Shown one piece after another: positions 43,305 through 55,100 of a DNA stretch of 64,000 nucleotides (positions are counted from its first letter, which is position 1; each line of letters begins with the position of its first letter). The notes beneath the pieces were generated by a model. The model made no database searches. It had not been told where the DNA came from and saw only the letters and a list, made by a program, of their open reading frames with translations. The position numbers and the translations under genes were made by a program. This DNA comes from Billgrantia zhangzhouensis (lineage in GTDB: Bacteria > Pseudomonadota > Gammaproteobacteria > Pseudomonadales > Halomonadaceae): the NCBI RefSeq assembly GCF_021404465.1, contig NZ_JABFTT010000014.1, positions 62,001 to 126,000 of the forward strand, written 5' to 3'.

Positions 43305-43616
43305 ATGAAACATTGGCGACTAGTGCTGAGAGTGGCTTCCGACTCGATGGTGTTACAGGACGCCGGTGAATTTAGGCGCAATGTCAGCGCGTTTCTACGC
43401 GTGGATAAAACCTACGAAGTGGCCTGCCTTGGTATCAACATGTTTGGCATCGATTTCCTGGCCGAAGATGACGAGTTCAGTCACATCATGTGTCTGGTGA
43501 AGATACTGGAAGCCAGGTACCGACTTTCCATCATGCAGTTCAGCGAACTTGACGTTGCCAATGCGCCTGGCGTGACAGTAAAGGTCGATTCCCAACCTGC
43601 GACATGTGTCGCGTGA
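43305..43616 (+). CDS. Unknown 103-residue protein before creatinase
   Basis: I do not recognise this family. The protein is soluble-looking, with alternating strands and helices, two cysteines in the middle (ACLGINMFGIDF and IMCLVKIL) and a third near the C-terminus. GGAGAACGCGGAA precedes the ATG, and the creatinase gene follows 21 bases after the stop, so it is probably cotranscribed. A role tied to creatine or sarcosine metabolism is suggested only by position. It is less GC-rich than the moa genes. Confidence 0.7.
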   Translation: MKHWRLVLRVASDSMVLQDAGEFRRNVSAFLRVDKTYEVACLGINMFGIDFLAEDDEFSHIMCLVKILEARYRLSIMQFSELDVANAPGVTVKVDSQPATCVA

Positions 43617-43637
43617 AAAGACGAAGGAGACAACAAG

Positions 43638-44846
43638 ATGCAGCTTCCATCGCTGATCGAGATTTCCAATGGCGATAAGGTCGTGCCGACGTTTTCCGAT
43701 GCAGAAATGCAGGGGCGTATGAAGCGACTTCGGGACTACATGGCGGCTAATGGCGTCGACGCCGTCGTGCTGACCTCGTATCACAATATCAATTACTTCA
43801 GTGACTTCGTTTACTGCAAGTTCGGGCGCGATTACGGCTTGGTCGTGACACAAGATCGCTTCACTACAGTCACCGCCAATATCGACGGTGGCCAACCCTA
43901 TCGGCGCAATCGCCTGGGCGACAACATCGTCTATACCGACTGGCAGAAGGATAACTTCTTCAAGGCGGTAAAGCAGCTCTGTGAAGGCAAGCGGCGCATC
44001 GGTGTCGAGTTCGACCACCTTACACTGCAGAACCAGCAGAAATTGCTCTCCGCGCTCGGCGAGGTGGAACTGGTCGATATCGGCGTGCCGACCATGAAGA
44101 TGCGCATATTCAAATCGGCCGAGGAGATCGCGCTGATCCGCCAGGGTGCGCGCATCGCCGACGTGGGCGGCGTGGCCGTGCGCAATGCCATCAAGGCAGG
44201 CGTGCCGGAATACGAGGTGGCGCTGGCCGGCCAAGCCGCCATGGTGCGCGAAATCGCCAAGACCTACCCGAACAGCGAGCTGATGGACACCTGGGTCTGG
44301 TTCCAGTCGGGAATCAACACCGATGGTGCCCATAACCCGGCGACCAGCCGCCGCGTGCAGCCCGGGGACATCCTGAGCCTGAATACCTTCCCGATGATCT
44401 CAGGCTACTACACGGCGCTGGAGCGTACCCTGTTCTGCGAGCATGCCTCCGACGAGCAACTGCGCCTGTGGGAGGTCAACTGCGAGGTTCATCGTCGCGG
44501 CCAGGAACTGATCAAGCCCGGCGTGCGCTGCTGCGACATCGCCCACGAGCTCAACGAGATCTTTGCCAAGCACGATCTGCTGCAATATCGCACCTTCGGC
44601 TACGGCCACTCCTTCGGCACCCTGAGCCACTACTACGGTCGTGAGGCAGGCCTCGAGCTGCGTGAGGACATCGAGACCGTGCTCGAGCCCAACATGGTGG
44701 TCTCCATGGAGCCGATGATCATGGTACCGGAAGGTCGTCCTGGGGCAGGCGGTTATCGCGAGCACGATATCCTAGTGATCAATGAACATGGAGCCGAGAA
44801 TATCACTGGCTTCCCCTATGGGCCGGAGCATAATATCGTCAGGTAA
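43638..44846 (+). CDS. Creatinase (creatine amidinohydrolase)
   Basis: A 402-residue pita-bread-fold hydrolase that splits creatine into sarcosine and urea (EC 3.5.3.3). It aligns from end to end, without gaps that I can see by eye, with the Pseudomonas putida enzyme. Shared landmarks are TSYHNINYFSDF, ANIDGGQP, NTDGAHNPAT with the catalytic His at residue 232, FGYGHSFGTLSHYYGREAGL, and the C-terminal YREHDILV and FPYGPEHNI segments. No metal ligands are expected. The sarcosine product feeds the soxBDAG genes downstream. GAAGGAG precedes the ATG. Confidence 0.95.
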   Translation: MQLPSLIEISNGDKVVPTFSDAEMQGRMKRLRDYMAANGVDAVVLTSYHNINYFSDFVYCKFGRDYGLVVTQDRFTTVTANIDGGQPYRRNRLGDNIVYTDWQKDNFFKAVKQLCEGKRRIGVEFDHLTLQNQQKLLSALGEVELVDIGVPTMKMRIFKSAEEIALIRQGARIADVGGVAVRNAIKAGVPEYEVALAGQAAMVREIAKTYPNSELMDTWVWFQSGINTDGAHNPATSRRVQPGDILSLNTFPMISGYYTALERTLFCEHASDEQLRLWEVNCEVHRRGQELIKPGVRCCDIAHELNEIFAKHDLLQYRTFGYGHSFGTLSHYYGREAGLELREDIETVLEPNMVVSMEPMIMVPEGRPGAGGYREHDILVINEHGAENITGFPYGPEHNIVR

Positions 44847-44854
44847 GGAAGATT

Positions 44855-45739
44855 TTACCTTCTGCCTAGAATGGGAGGCGGAGTTAGGTTGGCCAGCCCG
44901 GCATGGAGAAAGTCAAGAACGTGCCGGGTTGCCAGGCTCAGTTCCCGTTCCCGGTAATAGAGTCCAATGCTGACCGAGCCGAGGTTCGGCAGACATTCCG
45001 TCTCTATCGCTTTGGACAGGTGAGGCGGCGCCACTGACGAAGCCATGGCTGTCAGCCCAAGCCCTTCCTCGACGGCCGACACGATCCCCAGCAAGCTGGG
45101 GCTGGTATAGGCAATACGGTAGGGTTTGCCCGCTTGTTCCAATGAACCTTCGAGCATTGATCGATAAATACAACCTTGCGGGTAGGTAACCAGAGGAATG
45201 ATGTCAAATTCGGTGAGGTTGTTATTGTTCATTACCCAAGTTAATTGGTCTATTCGAAAGTCGCGTATATCTCGGTCTTCCTGCTGCTTTTCAGGCTCCA
45301 TGACCAAGCAGACATCATAATGATGTTTCTGGAATCGCTGATAGATTACCTTGCTGATGTCACCGTCTACTTCGACCATGATGTTCGGGTGGGTTCTCGC
45401 TAGGTTACGTAATGCTTTGGGAAGAAAGGCAAGCTCTAAATCGTGAGGAATGCCGAGCCTAACGCGGCCTGATACATGCTCTCCACTGAACCTGGTGACG
45501 ACCCTGTCATTGATTTTCAGGATATCCTTGGCAGCTTGGTAAAGATAGTTCCCGTCTTCCGTAAGCTCCAGGCTTGTGCCTCTCAAAAAAATTTGCGTAT
45601 CAAGAAGCGATTCCAGCTTCTTGATTTGAAGACTTATAGCAGGTTGTGAGCGTCCCAAAAACTCTCCGGCGCTGGTAAATCCGCCTAGATCCCTTATGGT
45701 CACAAAGGTGCGCAGCAGTTCCGTAGGAATGTTTTTCAT
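44855..45739 (-). CDS. LysR family transcriptional regulator
   Basis: A 294-residue LysR protein. The N-terminal winged helix-turn-helix reads LLRTFVTIRDLGGFTSAGEFLGRSQPAISLQIKKLE, the classical pattern, and a substrate-binding domain follows. It is convergent with creatinase, 8 bases away, and divergent from the small-protein/symporter operon, whose promoter region it shares. It is therefore a candidate regulator of creatine uptake and breakdown. The DNA is clearly more AT-rich than its surroundings, suggesting separate acquisition. Confidence 0.92.
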   Translation of the reverse strand: MKNIPTELLRTFVTIRDLGGFTSAGEFLGRSQPAISLQIKKLESLLDTQIFLRGTSLELTEDGNYLYQAAKDILKINDRVVTRFSGEHVSGRVRLGIPHDLELAFLPKALRNLARTHPNIMVEVDGDISKVIYQRFQKHHYDVCLVMEPEKQQEDRDIRDFRIDQLTWVMNNNNLTEFDIIPLVTYPQGCIYRSMLEGSLEQAGKPYRIAYTSPSLLGIVSAVEEGLGLTAMASSVAPPHLSKAIETECLPNLGSVSIGLYYRERELSLATRHVLDFLHAGLANLTPPPILGRR

Positions 45740-45877
45740 TTTAGAGCCTATTGTTGAATTTTATGAGAGGATTTGCGTTACAAATTGGCCTGCTGTTAGT
45801 GGAATAAAGTACCTTGAATGTGCCTGCGAAGGCAATGCGCTGGAGGCCGCTGTCCCATTGATAAAGAACAAGAGGGT

Positions 45878-46003
45878 ATGGAGATGAATTCCTGGGTATT
45901 GAGTACTTATCTATTTCTCGCCGGCTACATGCTGATGCATGCTGGCGTCGCCTATTTTCGAAGGGAGCTAAAGGCAAAGTTGGCCAACGGTTTAAGGAGG
46001 TGA
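45878..46003 (+). CDS. 41-residue membrane protein ahead of the symporter
   Basis: A very small protein with one hydrophobic helix (SWVLSTYLFLAGYMLMHAGVAYF is its core region, here residues 5-27) and a basic tail ending NGLRR. AGAGG precedes the ATG at 45878; an ATG 6 bases later is also possible. The final codons contain the AAGGAGG used by the symporter gene, so translation of the two is coupled. This pairing suggests a small accessory subunit of the sodium:solute symporter. It is too short for most gene callers. Confidence 0.65.
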   Translation: MEMNSWVLSTYLFLAGYMLMHAGVAYFRRELKAKLANGLRR

Positions 46004-46005
46004 TC

Positions 46006-47457
46006 ATGGATGCCTACAAACTGTTCAATTGGGGGCTTCTTGTCTTGACGTTCGGCTTGCTGATTTATCTCGGCTACCTTTCGTCACGCTACATGAACAA
46101 GAGCGATGAGGGGGGCTTCTTGGTGGCCGGGCGGTCACTTGGTGCCTTCGTGGCGGCAGGGACCATCGTCGCTACCGGCTTCAGCGGTTGGGGATTCATG
46201 GGCTCGCCCGGTGTGACCTACCAGTTCGGCGCCATCGAGGTGCTGGGTAATTTCTTCTTTGCACCAGCGATGGTGATTGCTGTGCTTTACTTCGCGCGCT
46301 TCCTGCAGCGCCGCGCCATCGAAATGGGCAGCAATACCATCCCTGAGTATATCGCCCAACGCCATGGTGGAGGTTTGATGGGGCGGGTGCTGCAGGGTGT
46401 GGCTGCCTTCATTACCATTCTTCTGCTGCTGATTTTCTTGACTAGCCAGATCAAAGCCGTGGGGCTGCTCGGTGCCAGTTGGTTGGACATCGAACTCAAT
46501 CAAAGTGCCATCCTGATGGTCTCGGTGATCATTATCTATACCATGCTGGGTGGGCTTGTCGCGGTTGCTTGGACCGATACGGTCATGGTCTGCGGCATGG
46601 CGCTGGCCGCGGTCATTATCTTGGCGCAAATGCTGACTTCCGTCGACCTCGGCACTTGGGAGGCATCGCTCAATGCCATCGACCCCGAGCTGCTCAATCC
46701 CACAACGGGGGCACCTTACGGCGACTCTATCGGTACCGTTTTTTTGGTGCTGCCTTACGCCTTCCTGTTCGCCGCTGTGCTGCCCTACATGGCGATCCGC
46801 TTCCTAGCCATGAAGCCGGACATCAAGCTACACAAGGTGGGAGTCTACGTGGCCATTCTCGGAGCGTTGCTCAGCCTGATTCCCATCGTCGGGCTCTACA
46901 TTCGCATGCATGTGCCGGATCTGGCCGACCCTGACATGGCCATGCCGGTCTATCTGGAGCAGTTCATGCATCCGGCCATTCAGGGCATCATCACGCTCTT
47001 CATCATCTTTGCCATGAAATCCACGGCCAACTCTCTTCTCCACACCGTGGCTTCTGCGACCTCGCATGACTTGCGTCTCTCGCTATTTGGGCCGGTTTCC
47101 GACGAACGTCTGGCTTTGGCGATCAACCGTGTCGCAGTGGTGGCTCTTGGGGTACTTGCCCTGCTGATGATGCTCTACGCTCCACCGTTCATGCTTTCCT
47201 GGTTGGGTATTCTGGGCTCCGGCACCCTCTTGGCCAGTATGATCGGGCCGGTATTCATCTCTACTTTCTGGCAAGGCAGTGCCTGGGGAGCCCTCATCGC
47301 TATGCTGATGGGTTTCTTTACCAGCGGCTACATGATGCTGTTCGCCGATGTGGGTTGGCTGATTGGGCCGCTGATAGGATGTGTGGTCTCGTCGGTTTGT
47401 TATGTCGGCATCTCGCTCATGGTGCGGCAGTTGCCCTTAAGCCAGCGACTCTCCTGA
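46006..47457 (+). CDS. Sodium:solute symporter (SSS family)
   Basis: A 483-residue transporter with about 13 helices. The SSS pattern is visible as AGRSLGAFVAAGTIVATGFSGWGFMGSPG, a long segment with helix 1 and 2 sodium-site features, and as YTMLGGLVAVAWTDTVM in helix 5-6. The ATG at 46006 has AAGGAGG five bases upstream, and a GTG at 46000 overlaps that site and is rejected. Its position between creatinase and the sarcosine genes suggests creatine or a related methylamine as substrate, but that is inference. A hairpin follows the stop. Confidence 0.88.
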   Translation: MDAYKLFNWGLLVLTFGLLIYLGYLSSRYMNKSDEGGFLVAGRSLGAFVAAGTIVATGFSGWGFMGSPGVTYQFGAIEVLGNFFFAPAMVIAVLYFARFLQRRAIEMGSNTIPEYIAQRHGGGLMGRVLQGVAAFITILLLLIFLTSQIKAVGLLGASWLDIELNQSAILMVSVIIIYTMLGGLVAVAWTDTVMVCGMALAAVIILAQMLTSVDLGTWEASLNAIDPELLNPTTGAPYGDSIGTVFLVLPYAFLFAAVLPYMAIRFLAMKPDIKLHKVGVYVAILGALLSLIPIVGLYIRMHVPDLADPDMAMPVYLEQFMHPAIQGIITLFIIFAMKSTANSLLHTVASATSHDLRLSLFGPVSDERLALAINRVAVVALGVLALLMMLYAPPFMLSWLGILGSGTLLASMIGPVFISTFWQGSAWGALIAMLMGFFTSGYMMLFADVGWLIGPLIGCVVSSVCYVGISLMVRQLPLSQRLS

Positions 47458-47462
47458 AGCTG

Positions 47463-47495
47463 CCAACGTCTCCGGATCATTACCGGAGACGTTGG
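47463..47495 (+). terminator. Hairpin terminator after the symporter gene
   Basis: A perfect 13-bp stem (CCAACGTCTCCGG with its complement) and a 7-base ATCATTA loop, 5 bases after the stop. The downstream bases are not T-rich, so termination may be partial or factor-assisted. Confidence 0.65.
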
Positions 47496-47598
47496 TCCGG
47501 GCCCATGTGCTGCCCCTTGCCTGCCACGTAAAATCCGATAGAGTCGAGGCGACGGGCTTGGTTCATCTTCAAGCACCCTTCGCCATGCAGGAGCCGTC

Positions 47599-48681
47599 AT
47601 GAATCTTCCTCTCAGGGGCGAGCCCCTCTCGGTCGGCTTCGTCCTGCTGCATCGTTTCACCTTGCTGCCATTCGCCGCCTTCGTCGACTGCCTGCGCCTG
47701 GCCGCCGACGAGGGCGATCGCAGCCGCCAACTGCGCTGTCACTGGATCTTCATGAACAGCACGGGCGAACCGGCCACCTCCAGTTGCGGGGCCTCCATCG
47801 CGCCCTGCGCCCCCTTCCGGGCTCCCGAGGAGTTCGATTACATCGTGGTGATTGGTGGCGTGCTGGACGATGCCGATCGGGTCGATACTGCGGCGTTGGC
47901 CTACCTGCGGCGAGCAGCGGCGGCCGAGGTGCCGCTGGTCGGGCTGTGTACCGGGGTCTTCGCCTTGATTCAGGCCGGCCTCATGAGCGGGCGGCGCTGC
48001 TGCGTGAGCTGGTATCACCACCGTGACATGATCCAGCGCTTTCCCACCATCGAGCCCGTTGCCGATCGCTTGTTCATCGACGACGGCGACCGCCTCACCT
48101 GCGCCGGCGGCGCGGCGGGAGCGGACCTGGCCGCCTATCTGATCGAGCGCCATCTGGGCAAGGCGTGGGCGATGAAGAGCCTGCGCATCATGCTGCTGGA
48201 GGAGGCCCGTACCGGCGCCCATCCCCAGCCGCAGCCGGTAGTGTTCGGCAAGATCGAGGATCGCCTGGTGCGCCGCTCCATCGCCGTGCTCGAGCAGCAC
48301 CTTGGCGAGCCGATCTCCATGGATATGCTGGCTGAGCGAGTGGGAACCTCACGCCGCAATCTGGAGCGCCGCTTCCGCGAGACGCTGGGCGTCGCGCCCC
48401 AGAAGTTCGCGCGGGATCTTCGCCTGCGCTACGGGCTGTGGCTGCTGCACTACACCGGCAAGAGCGTCACTGAGATTGGCGAGCGCTGCGGCTTCGCCGA
48501 TACGGCTCATTTTTCACGTCATTTTCGCAGTGCCTTCGGTATGCCGCCGTCGGAGATGCGCAAACGTGCTAAAGATCCGGAAAGCGACCGGGTCGATCCG
48601 TTCTTCCTGCATATCGAATCCAATCCCAGTCTTGATGAAGGCACCGCTTTCGCCCGGATCACACGCGCTACAGGCGAGTGA
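47599..48681 (+). CDS. GlxA family AraC-type regulator (SouR/GbdR-like)
   Basis: A 360-residue regulator. The N-terminal DJ-1/PfpI-like domain (about residues 10-190) has GLCTGVFALIQAGLM in place of the class I amidotransferase elbow. The C-terminal AraC/XylS domain carries two helix-turn-helix motifs (ISMDMLAERVGTSRRNLERRF and VTEIGERCGFADTAHFSRHF). In pseudomonads, GlxA-type regulators such as GbdR and SouR activate glycine betaine, dimethylglycine and sarcosine catabolism. This one lies directly before glyA and soxBDAG on the same strand, so sarcosine-responsive activation is likely. The exact orthologue is not certain. Confidence 0.88.
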   Translation: MNLPLRGEPLSVGFVLLHRFTLLPFAAFVDCLRLAADEGDRSRQLRCHWIFMNSTGEPATSSCGASIAPCAPFRAPEEFDYIVVIGGVLDDADRVDTAALAYLRRAAAAEVPLVGLCTGVFALIQAGLMSGRRCCVSWYHHRDMIQRFPTIEPVADRLFIDDGDRLTCAGGAAGADLAAYLIERHLGKAWAMKSLRIMLLEEARTGAHPQPQPVVFGKIEDRLVRRSIAVLEQHLGEPISMDMLAERVGTSRRNLERRFRETLGVAPQKFARDLRLRYGLWLLHYTGKSVTEIGERCGFADTAHFSRHFRSAFGMPPSEMRKRAKDPESDRVDPFFLHIESNPSLDEGTAFARITRATGE

Positions 48682-48930
48682 TCGCTGTTTCTGACGCAGA
48701 CCGGAAAGCATGCCGAACAGGTCGCCGTCACGCTTGTCATTCAGTAAAGCTGTCGCATTCGTTCAATCTTTCATCCGGCGCCTCCGCTATTAATCGCAGG
48801 GTAGGCAGGCCGTCTTGCGTGGCGGCTATCCAAACATAAGGATTTCAAATTTTTCGCGCCGCCGGGTTGCCGATAGATTGCTAGAACGCACCCAGCCCTG
48901 AACCAACATCCATAACAAACGGAGTCAGTC

Positions 48931-50229
<1,299 letters not shown>

Positions 50230-50276
50230 ATGAATGAAATCGGCCCCCTCGGCGGGGTCGGTCGAGGAGAGACGAG

Positions 50277-51527
50277 ATGCAACGCTATTCAGGATTCGGG
50301 CTGGCCAAGCACGCCCTCAGCCACCACGAGAACTGGGAGCGCCAGTGGCGCAACCCCACCCCCAAGAAGCAGTACGACGTGATCATCGTCGGCGGCGGCG
50401 GCCACGGCCTGGCCACCGCCTACTACCTGGCCAAGGAACATGGCATCAAGAACGTGGCGGTAGTCGAGAAGGGCTGGCTGGGCGGCGGCAACACCGCGCG
50501 CAACACCACCATCGTGCGCTCCAACTATCTTTGGGACGAGGCGGCGGCGCTCTACGAGCACGCCATGAAGCTGTGGGAGGGGCTATCGCAGGACCTCAAC
50601 TACAACGTGATGTTCTCCCAGCGCGGCGTCATGAACCTGGCCCACACCCTGCAGGACATGCGTGACGTCCAGCGCCGGGTCAACGCCAATCGCTTGAACG
50701 GCATCGATAGTGTGGTGCTCACCCCTGAGCAGATCCAGGAGATCGTGCCGATCATGGACTGCTCGAAGAACGCCCGCTATCCGATCCTCGGCGCCTCCTG
50801 GCAGCCGCGCGCCGGTGTGGCGCGCCACGATGCCGTGGCCTGGGGCTTTGCCCGCGCCGCGGATGCACTGGGCGTCGACCTGCTGCAGAACACCGAGGTC
50901 ACCGGCTTCAAGATTCGCGATGGCCGTGTCTACGGGGTGCACACCAACCGCGGCGACATCGAAGCCAAGACCGTCGGCTGCGTGGCGGCGGGCAACTCGG
51001 GTGTGCTGGCGAAGATGGCCGGCTTCCGCCTGCCGCTGGAGTCGCATCCGCTGCAGGCGCTGGTATCCGAGCCGCTCAAGCCGGTGCTCGACACCGTAGT
51101 GATGTCCAACCACGTGCACGGCTATATCAGCCAGACCGACAAGGGCGACTTGGTCATCGGTGCGGGCATCGACGGCTACAACGGCTACGGCCAGCGCGGT
51201 AGCTACCCCACCATCGAGCACACCCTGCAGGCCATCGTCGAGATGTTCCCGATCTTCTCGCGGGTGCGCATGAACCGGCAGTGGGGCGGCATCGTCGACA
51301 CCTGCCCGGACGCCTGTCCGATTCTCTCGGCCACGCCGGTGAAGGGTCTGTTCTTCAACTGTGGCTGGGGTACCGGCGGCTTCAAGGCCACACCGGGCTC
51401 GGGTCATGTGTTCGCCTGGACCCTGGCCAAGAACCAGGCTCACCCGCTTGCGGCCCCGTTCTCCATCGACCGTTTCCATAGCGGAGCTTTGGTCGACGAG
51501 CACGGCGCCGCCGGCGTGGCCCATTGA
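50277..51527 (+). CDS. soxB: Sarcosine oxidase subunit beta
   Basis: The 416-residue flavoprotein subunit of heterotetrameric sarcosine oxidase. The N-terminal FAD site is [20 protein letters not shown], followed by [16 protein letters not shown]. His184 in [11 protein letters not shown] is the position of the covalently bound FMN histidine. The late [14 protein letters not shown] motif closes the flavin site. It oxidises sarcosine to glycine with transfer of the methyl carbon to tetrahydrofolate on SoxA. GAGGAGAGACGAG precedes the ATG. Confidence 0.96.
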   Translation: MQRYSGFGLAKHALSHHENWERQWRNPTPKKQYDVIIVGGGGHGLATAYYLAKEHGIKNVAVVEKGWLGGGNTARNTTIVRSNYLWDEAAALYEHAMKLWEGLSQDLNYNVMFSQRGVMNLAHTLQDMRDVQRRVNANRLNGIDSVVLTPEQIQEIVPIMDCSKNARYPILGASWQPRAGVARHDAVAWGFARAADALGVDLLQNTEVTGFKIRDGRVYGVHTNRGDIEAKTVGCVAAGNSGVLAKMAGFRLPLESHPLQALVSEPLKPVLDTVVMSNHVHGYISQTDKGDLVIGAGIDGYNGYGQRGSYPTIEHTLQAIVEMFPIFSRVRMNRQWGGIVDTCPDACPILSATPVKGLFFNCGWGTGGFKATPGSGHVFAWTLAKNQAHPLAAPFSIDRFHSGALVDEHGAAGVAH

Positions 51528-51543
51528 CAACAATGTGAGGACA

Positions 51544-51663
51544 GGCGCTTCGAGATGAGCGCCGGGGGCAAGGCGAAGCGAGGGTCTTTTGCCATGGATG
51601 GCAAGAGTAGCGCCCAAGGATGGGTTCACAGCGCCCTCGCGCAGGCTTGTCGCCGGAGCAGCT
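51544..51663 (+). repeat. Structured spacer between soxB and soxD, possible dispersed repeat
   Basis: The 180-base gap is long for this operon and holds strong inverted repeats. GGCGCT at 51544-51549 pairs with AGCGCC at 51558-51563, and CTTTTGCCAT at 51586-51595 pairs with ATGGCAAGAG at 51598-51607 around GG, with one wobble. No open frame or second copy was seen in the window. The layout resembles the short interspersed intergenic elements of gammaproteobacteria, which is a guess. Confidence 0.45.
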
Positions 51664-51707
51664 CATCGGATGCCGGATCGTGAAAGTCTCTCCAAGGGAG
51701 AACCACC

Positions 51708-52100
51708 ATGTTTCATATCTACTGCCCCTACTGCGAGGAGCATCGCGAGGAAGAGGAGTTCCGTCCCAAGGGCCAGGCGCACATCGTCCGCCCCAAGGAC
51801 CCCGAAGCCTGCAGCGACGAGGAGTGGGGCGACTACCTGTTCTTCCGTGACAACCCACGCGGCATCCACCATGAGCTGTGGGTGCACGCCGTCGGCTGTC
51901 GCAAGTTCTTCAACGTCACGCGCCATACCGTGACCTACGAGATTCTCGAAACCTACAAGATGGGCGAGCAGCCCCGCATTACCGCCGAGAGCCTGGCGAG
52001 TGGCGAAACCCAGGGCAACGTGCAGGTGGCCGGCGGCGGACAACAGACCGTGAGCGGCAGCAACGCCGCGGTGGAAGCGGTCAAGGGAGAGCAGGCATGA
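51708..52100 (+). CDS. soxD: Sarcosine oxidase subunit delta
   Basis: The 130-residue small zinc subunit. Cys6 and Cys9 in YCPYCEEH and the later HAVGCRKFFNVTR segment provide the zinc ligands known for SoxD. The C-terminal 35 residues are longer and glutamine- and glycine-rich compared with the usual roughly 100-residue subunit. AAGGGAGAACCACC precedes the ATG, and its stop overlaps soxA (ATGA). Confidence 0.93.
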   Translation: MFHIYCPYCEEHREEEEFRPKGQAHIVRPKDPEACSDEEWGDYLFFRDNPRGIHHELWVHAVGCRKFFNVTRHTVTYEILETYKMGEQPRITAESLASGETQGNVQVAGGGQQTVSGSNAAVEAVKGEQA

Positions 52101-55100
52101 GCAAGTCCTTGGAACAGCCGAATCGTCTCAAAGAGGGCGGGCGCATCGATCGCTCGCGCAAGCTCGACTTCACCTTCAACGGCCAGCGCTATCAGGGTCA
52201 TGCCGGCGACACCCTGGCCTCGGCGCTGCTGGCCAACGGGGTGGATATCGTCAACCGCAGCTTCAAGTACTCGCGCCCGCGCGGCATCGTCGCCGCCGGC
52301 GCCGAGGAGCCCAACGCGCTGGTCCAACTGGGCAGCACCGAAGCCGTCCAGGTGCCCAACGTGCGTGCCACCCAGCAGGCGCTTTTCGACGGTCTCGTCG
52401 CGCGCAGCACCAACGGCTGGCCGAACGTGCAGCGCGATGTCATGAGTCTGGTGGGCAAGCTGGGCGGGCGCTTCATGCCGCCGGGCTTCTATTACAAGAC
52501 CTTCATGGCACCGGCCTCCATGTGGATGACCTATGAGAAGTACATCCGCAAGGGCGCAGGCCTGGGCCGCAGCCCCATGGAACCCGATCCGGACAGCTAC
52601 GATCACCTCAACCGGCACTGCGATCTGCTGGTGATTGGTGCCGGTCCCGCCGGCCTGGCGGCGGCATTGACCGCAGCCCGTAGCGGTGCCCGGGTGATCC
52701 TGGCCGATGAGCAGGAGGAGATGGGCGGTTCGCTGCTCGACAGCCGCGAGCTGCTCGACCAGCAGCCGGCTGCCAAGTGGGTGGAGCGCGTGCTGGCGGA
52801 GCTCGCCGGGCTGGACAACGTCACGCTGCTGCCCCGCACCACTGCCAACGGTTACCACGATCACCATTTCGTCACGCTGCACGAGCGGCGCACGGAGCAC
52901 CTGGGCGAGACGGCACCGCTGGTCGACGGCCATCGCAGCGTGCGTTCGCGCATGCACCGCGTGCGTGCCGGTCAGGTGCTGCTGGCCACCGGCGCCCACG
53001 AGCGACCGCTGGTCTATGCCAACAACGATGTGCCGGGCAACCTGCTGGCCGGCGCAGTATCCACCTACATCCGCCGCTACGGCGTGGTGCCCGGCAACAA
53101 GCTGGTGCTTTCCACCAGCAACGATCATGCCTATCGCGCCGCGCTCGACTGGGTCGAAGCTGGCCGTGAGGTCGTGGCCATCGTCGACGCCCGTACCAAT
53201 CCGCAGGGCGACTGGATCGACGCCGCCAAGGCCAAGGGCATTCGTATCATCACCGGCAGCGCGGTGATCGAGGCCAAGGGCGAGAAGCGCGTCAGCGCGG
53301 CACGCGTGGCCAAGATCGACCTCGGCGCCTTCAAGGTCACCGGCCAGGCCGAGACCCTGGCCTGCGACACCATCGCCAGTTCCGGCGGCTACAGCCCGGT
53401 GATCCACTTGGCCTCGCACACCGGCGCGCGGCCGACCTGGAACGAGGAAATTCTCGGCTTCGTGCCCGGCCTGGTGAAAGGCGTGCATGCCGCCGGCAGT
53501 GCCCGTGGTATTCACGATTTGGCTGCAGGCCTGGCCGACGGCGTGGCCATGGCAGCCCAGGCGCTGGAGGCACTGGGGCAATCGGCCAAGGCGGTCGAGT
53601 TGCCGCAGGTCGACGCCCGCCGCGAGGGGCCGGCCTGTGCGCTCTACCAGGTGCCTCACGAGAAGCCGACCCTGCGTGCACCCAAGCAGTTCGTCGACCT
53701 GCAGAACGACGTTACCGCCGGGGGCATCGAGCTGGCAACGCGTGAAGGCTTCGAGTCCATCGAGCATGTCAAGCGCTACACCGCCATGGGCTTCGGTACC
53801 GACCAGGGCAAGCTCGGCAACATCAACGGCATGGCCATTGCCGCGCGCTGCCTGAACAAGTCGATTCCCGAAGTGGGTACCACGGTGTTCCGGCCCAATT
53901 ACACGCCAGTCACCTTCGGGGCCATCGCCGGACGCCACTGCCGCGACCTGTTCGACCCCGAGCGCTACACCGCACTGCACCAGTGGCACGTGGAGCATGG
54001 CGCCGAGTTCGAAGACGTCGGCCAGTGGAAGCGCCCCTGGTACTTTCCACAAGTACGCCCTGACGCCGCCAACGGCGAACGCGAGAGTATGGCGGAGGCG
54101 GTGGCCCGCGAGTGCCGGGCGGTGCGCGAGAAGGTCGGCATCCTCGATGCCTCGACCCTGGGCAAGATCGACATCCAGGGCCCCGACGCCCGTGAGTTCC
54201 TGGGCCGCATCTACACCAACAAGTGGGAAAAGCTGGCCGTCGGCAAGTGCCGCTACGGGCTGATGTGCAAGGACGACGGCATGGTCACCGACGACGGTGT
54301 GACCAGCTGTCTGGCCGACAACCACTTCCTGATGACCACCACTACCGGCGGCGCCGCCGCGGTGCTGGAGTGGCTGGAGCTGTGGCATCAGACCGAATGG
54401 CCCGAACTCAACGTGACCTTCACCTCGGTGACCGATCACTGGGCGACCATGACGATCACCGGACCCGAGGCGCGCAACCTGCTGGCCGAGATCACCGACA
54501 TCGATCTCGACCGCGATGCCTTCAAGTTCATGGAGTGGCGGGCTGGCAAGGTGGCCGGGGTACCGGCGCGGGTGTTCCGCATCTCCTTCACCGGCGAATT
54601 GACCTACGAGATCAACGTCCAGGCCAACTACGCCATGCACGTGTGGAAGACCCTGTTCGAGCATGGTGACAAGTACGGCCTGACACCCTACGGCACGGAA
54701 ACGATGCACGTGTTGCGGGCGGAGAAGGGCTTCATCATCGTCGGCCAGGACACCGATGGCTCGGTGACGCCGGAAGACCTGGGCATGCAGTGGTGCGTGG
54801 GCTACGACAAGCCGTTCTCGTGGATCGGCAAGCGCGCACTGACGCGCAGCGACACCCGCCGCACGGACCGCAAGCAACTGGTCGGCCTCAAGCCCAAGGA
54901 CCCGAAGGTGGTGCTGGAGGAGGGCGCGCAGATCGTCTTCGATCCGAAGCACGCCATTCCCATGCCGATGGCGGGCCACGTGACCTCGAGCTACTACAGC
55001 CCGACCCTGGACTCAGGCTTCGCCCTGGCCGTGGTCAAGGGCGGTCAGCAGAAGATGGGTGAGACCGTCTACCTGCCCATGGCCGACGGCCAGGTCCATG

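Noticed and set aside
51953..54979. A 1008-codon minus-strand frame opposite soxA
   Set aside because: High-GC antisense shadow of soxA with a composition unlike a real protein.
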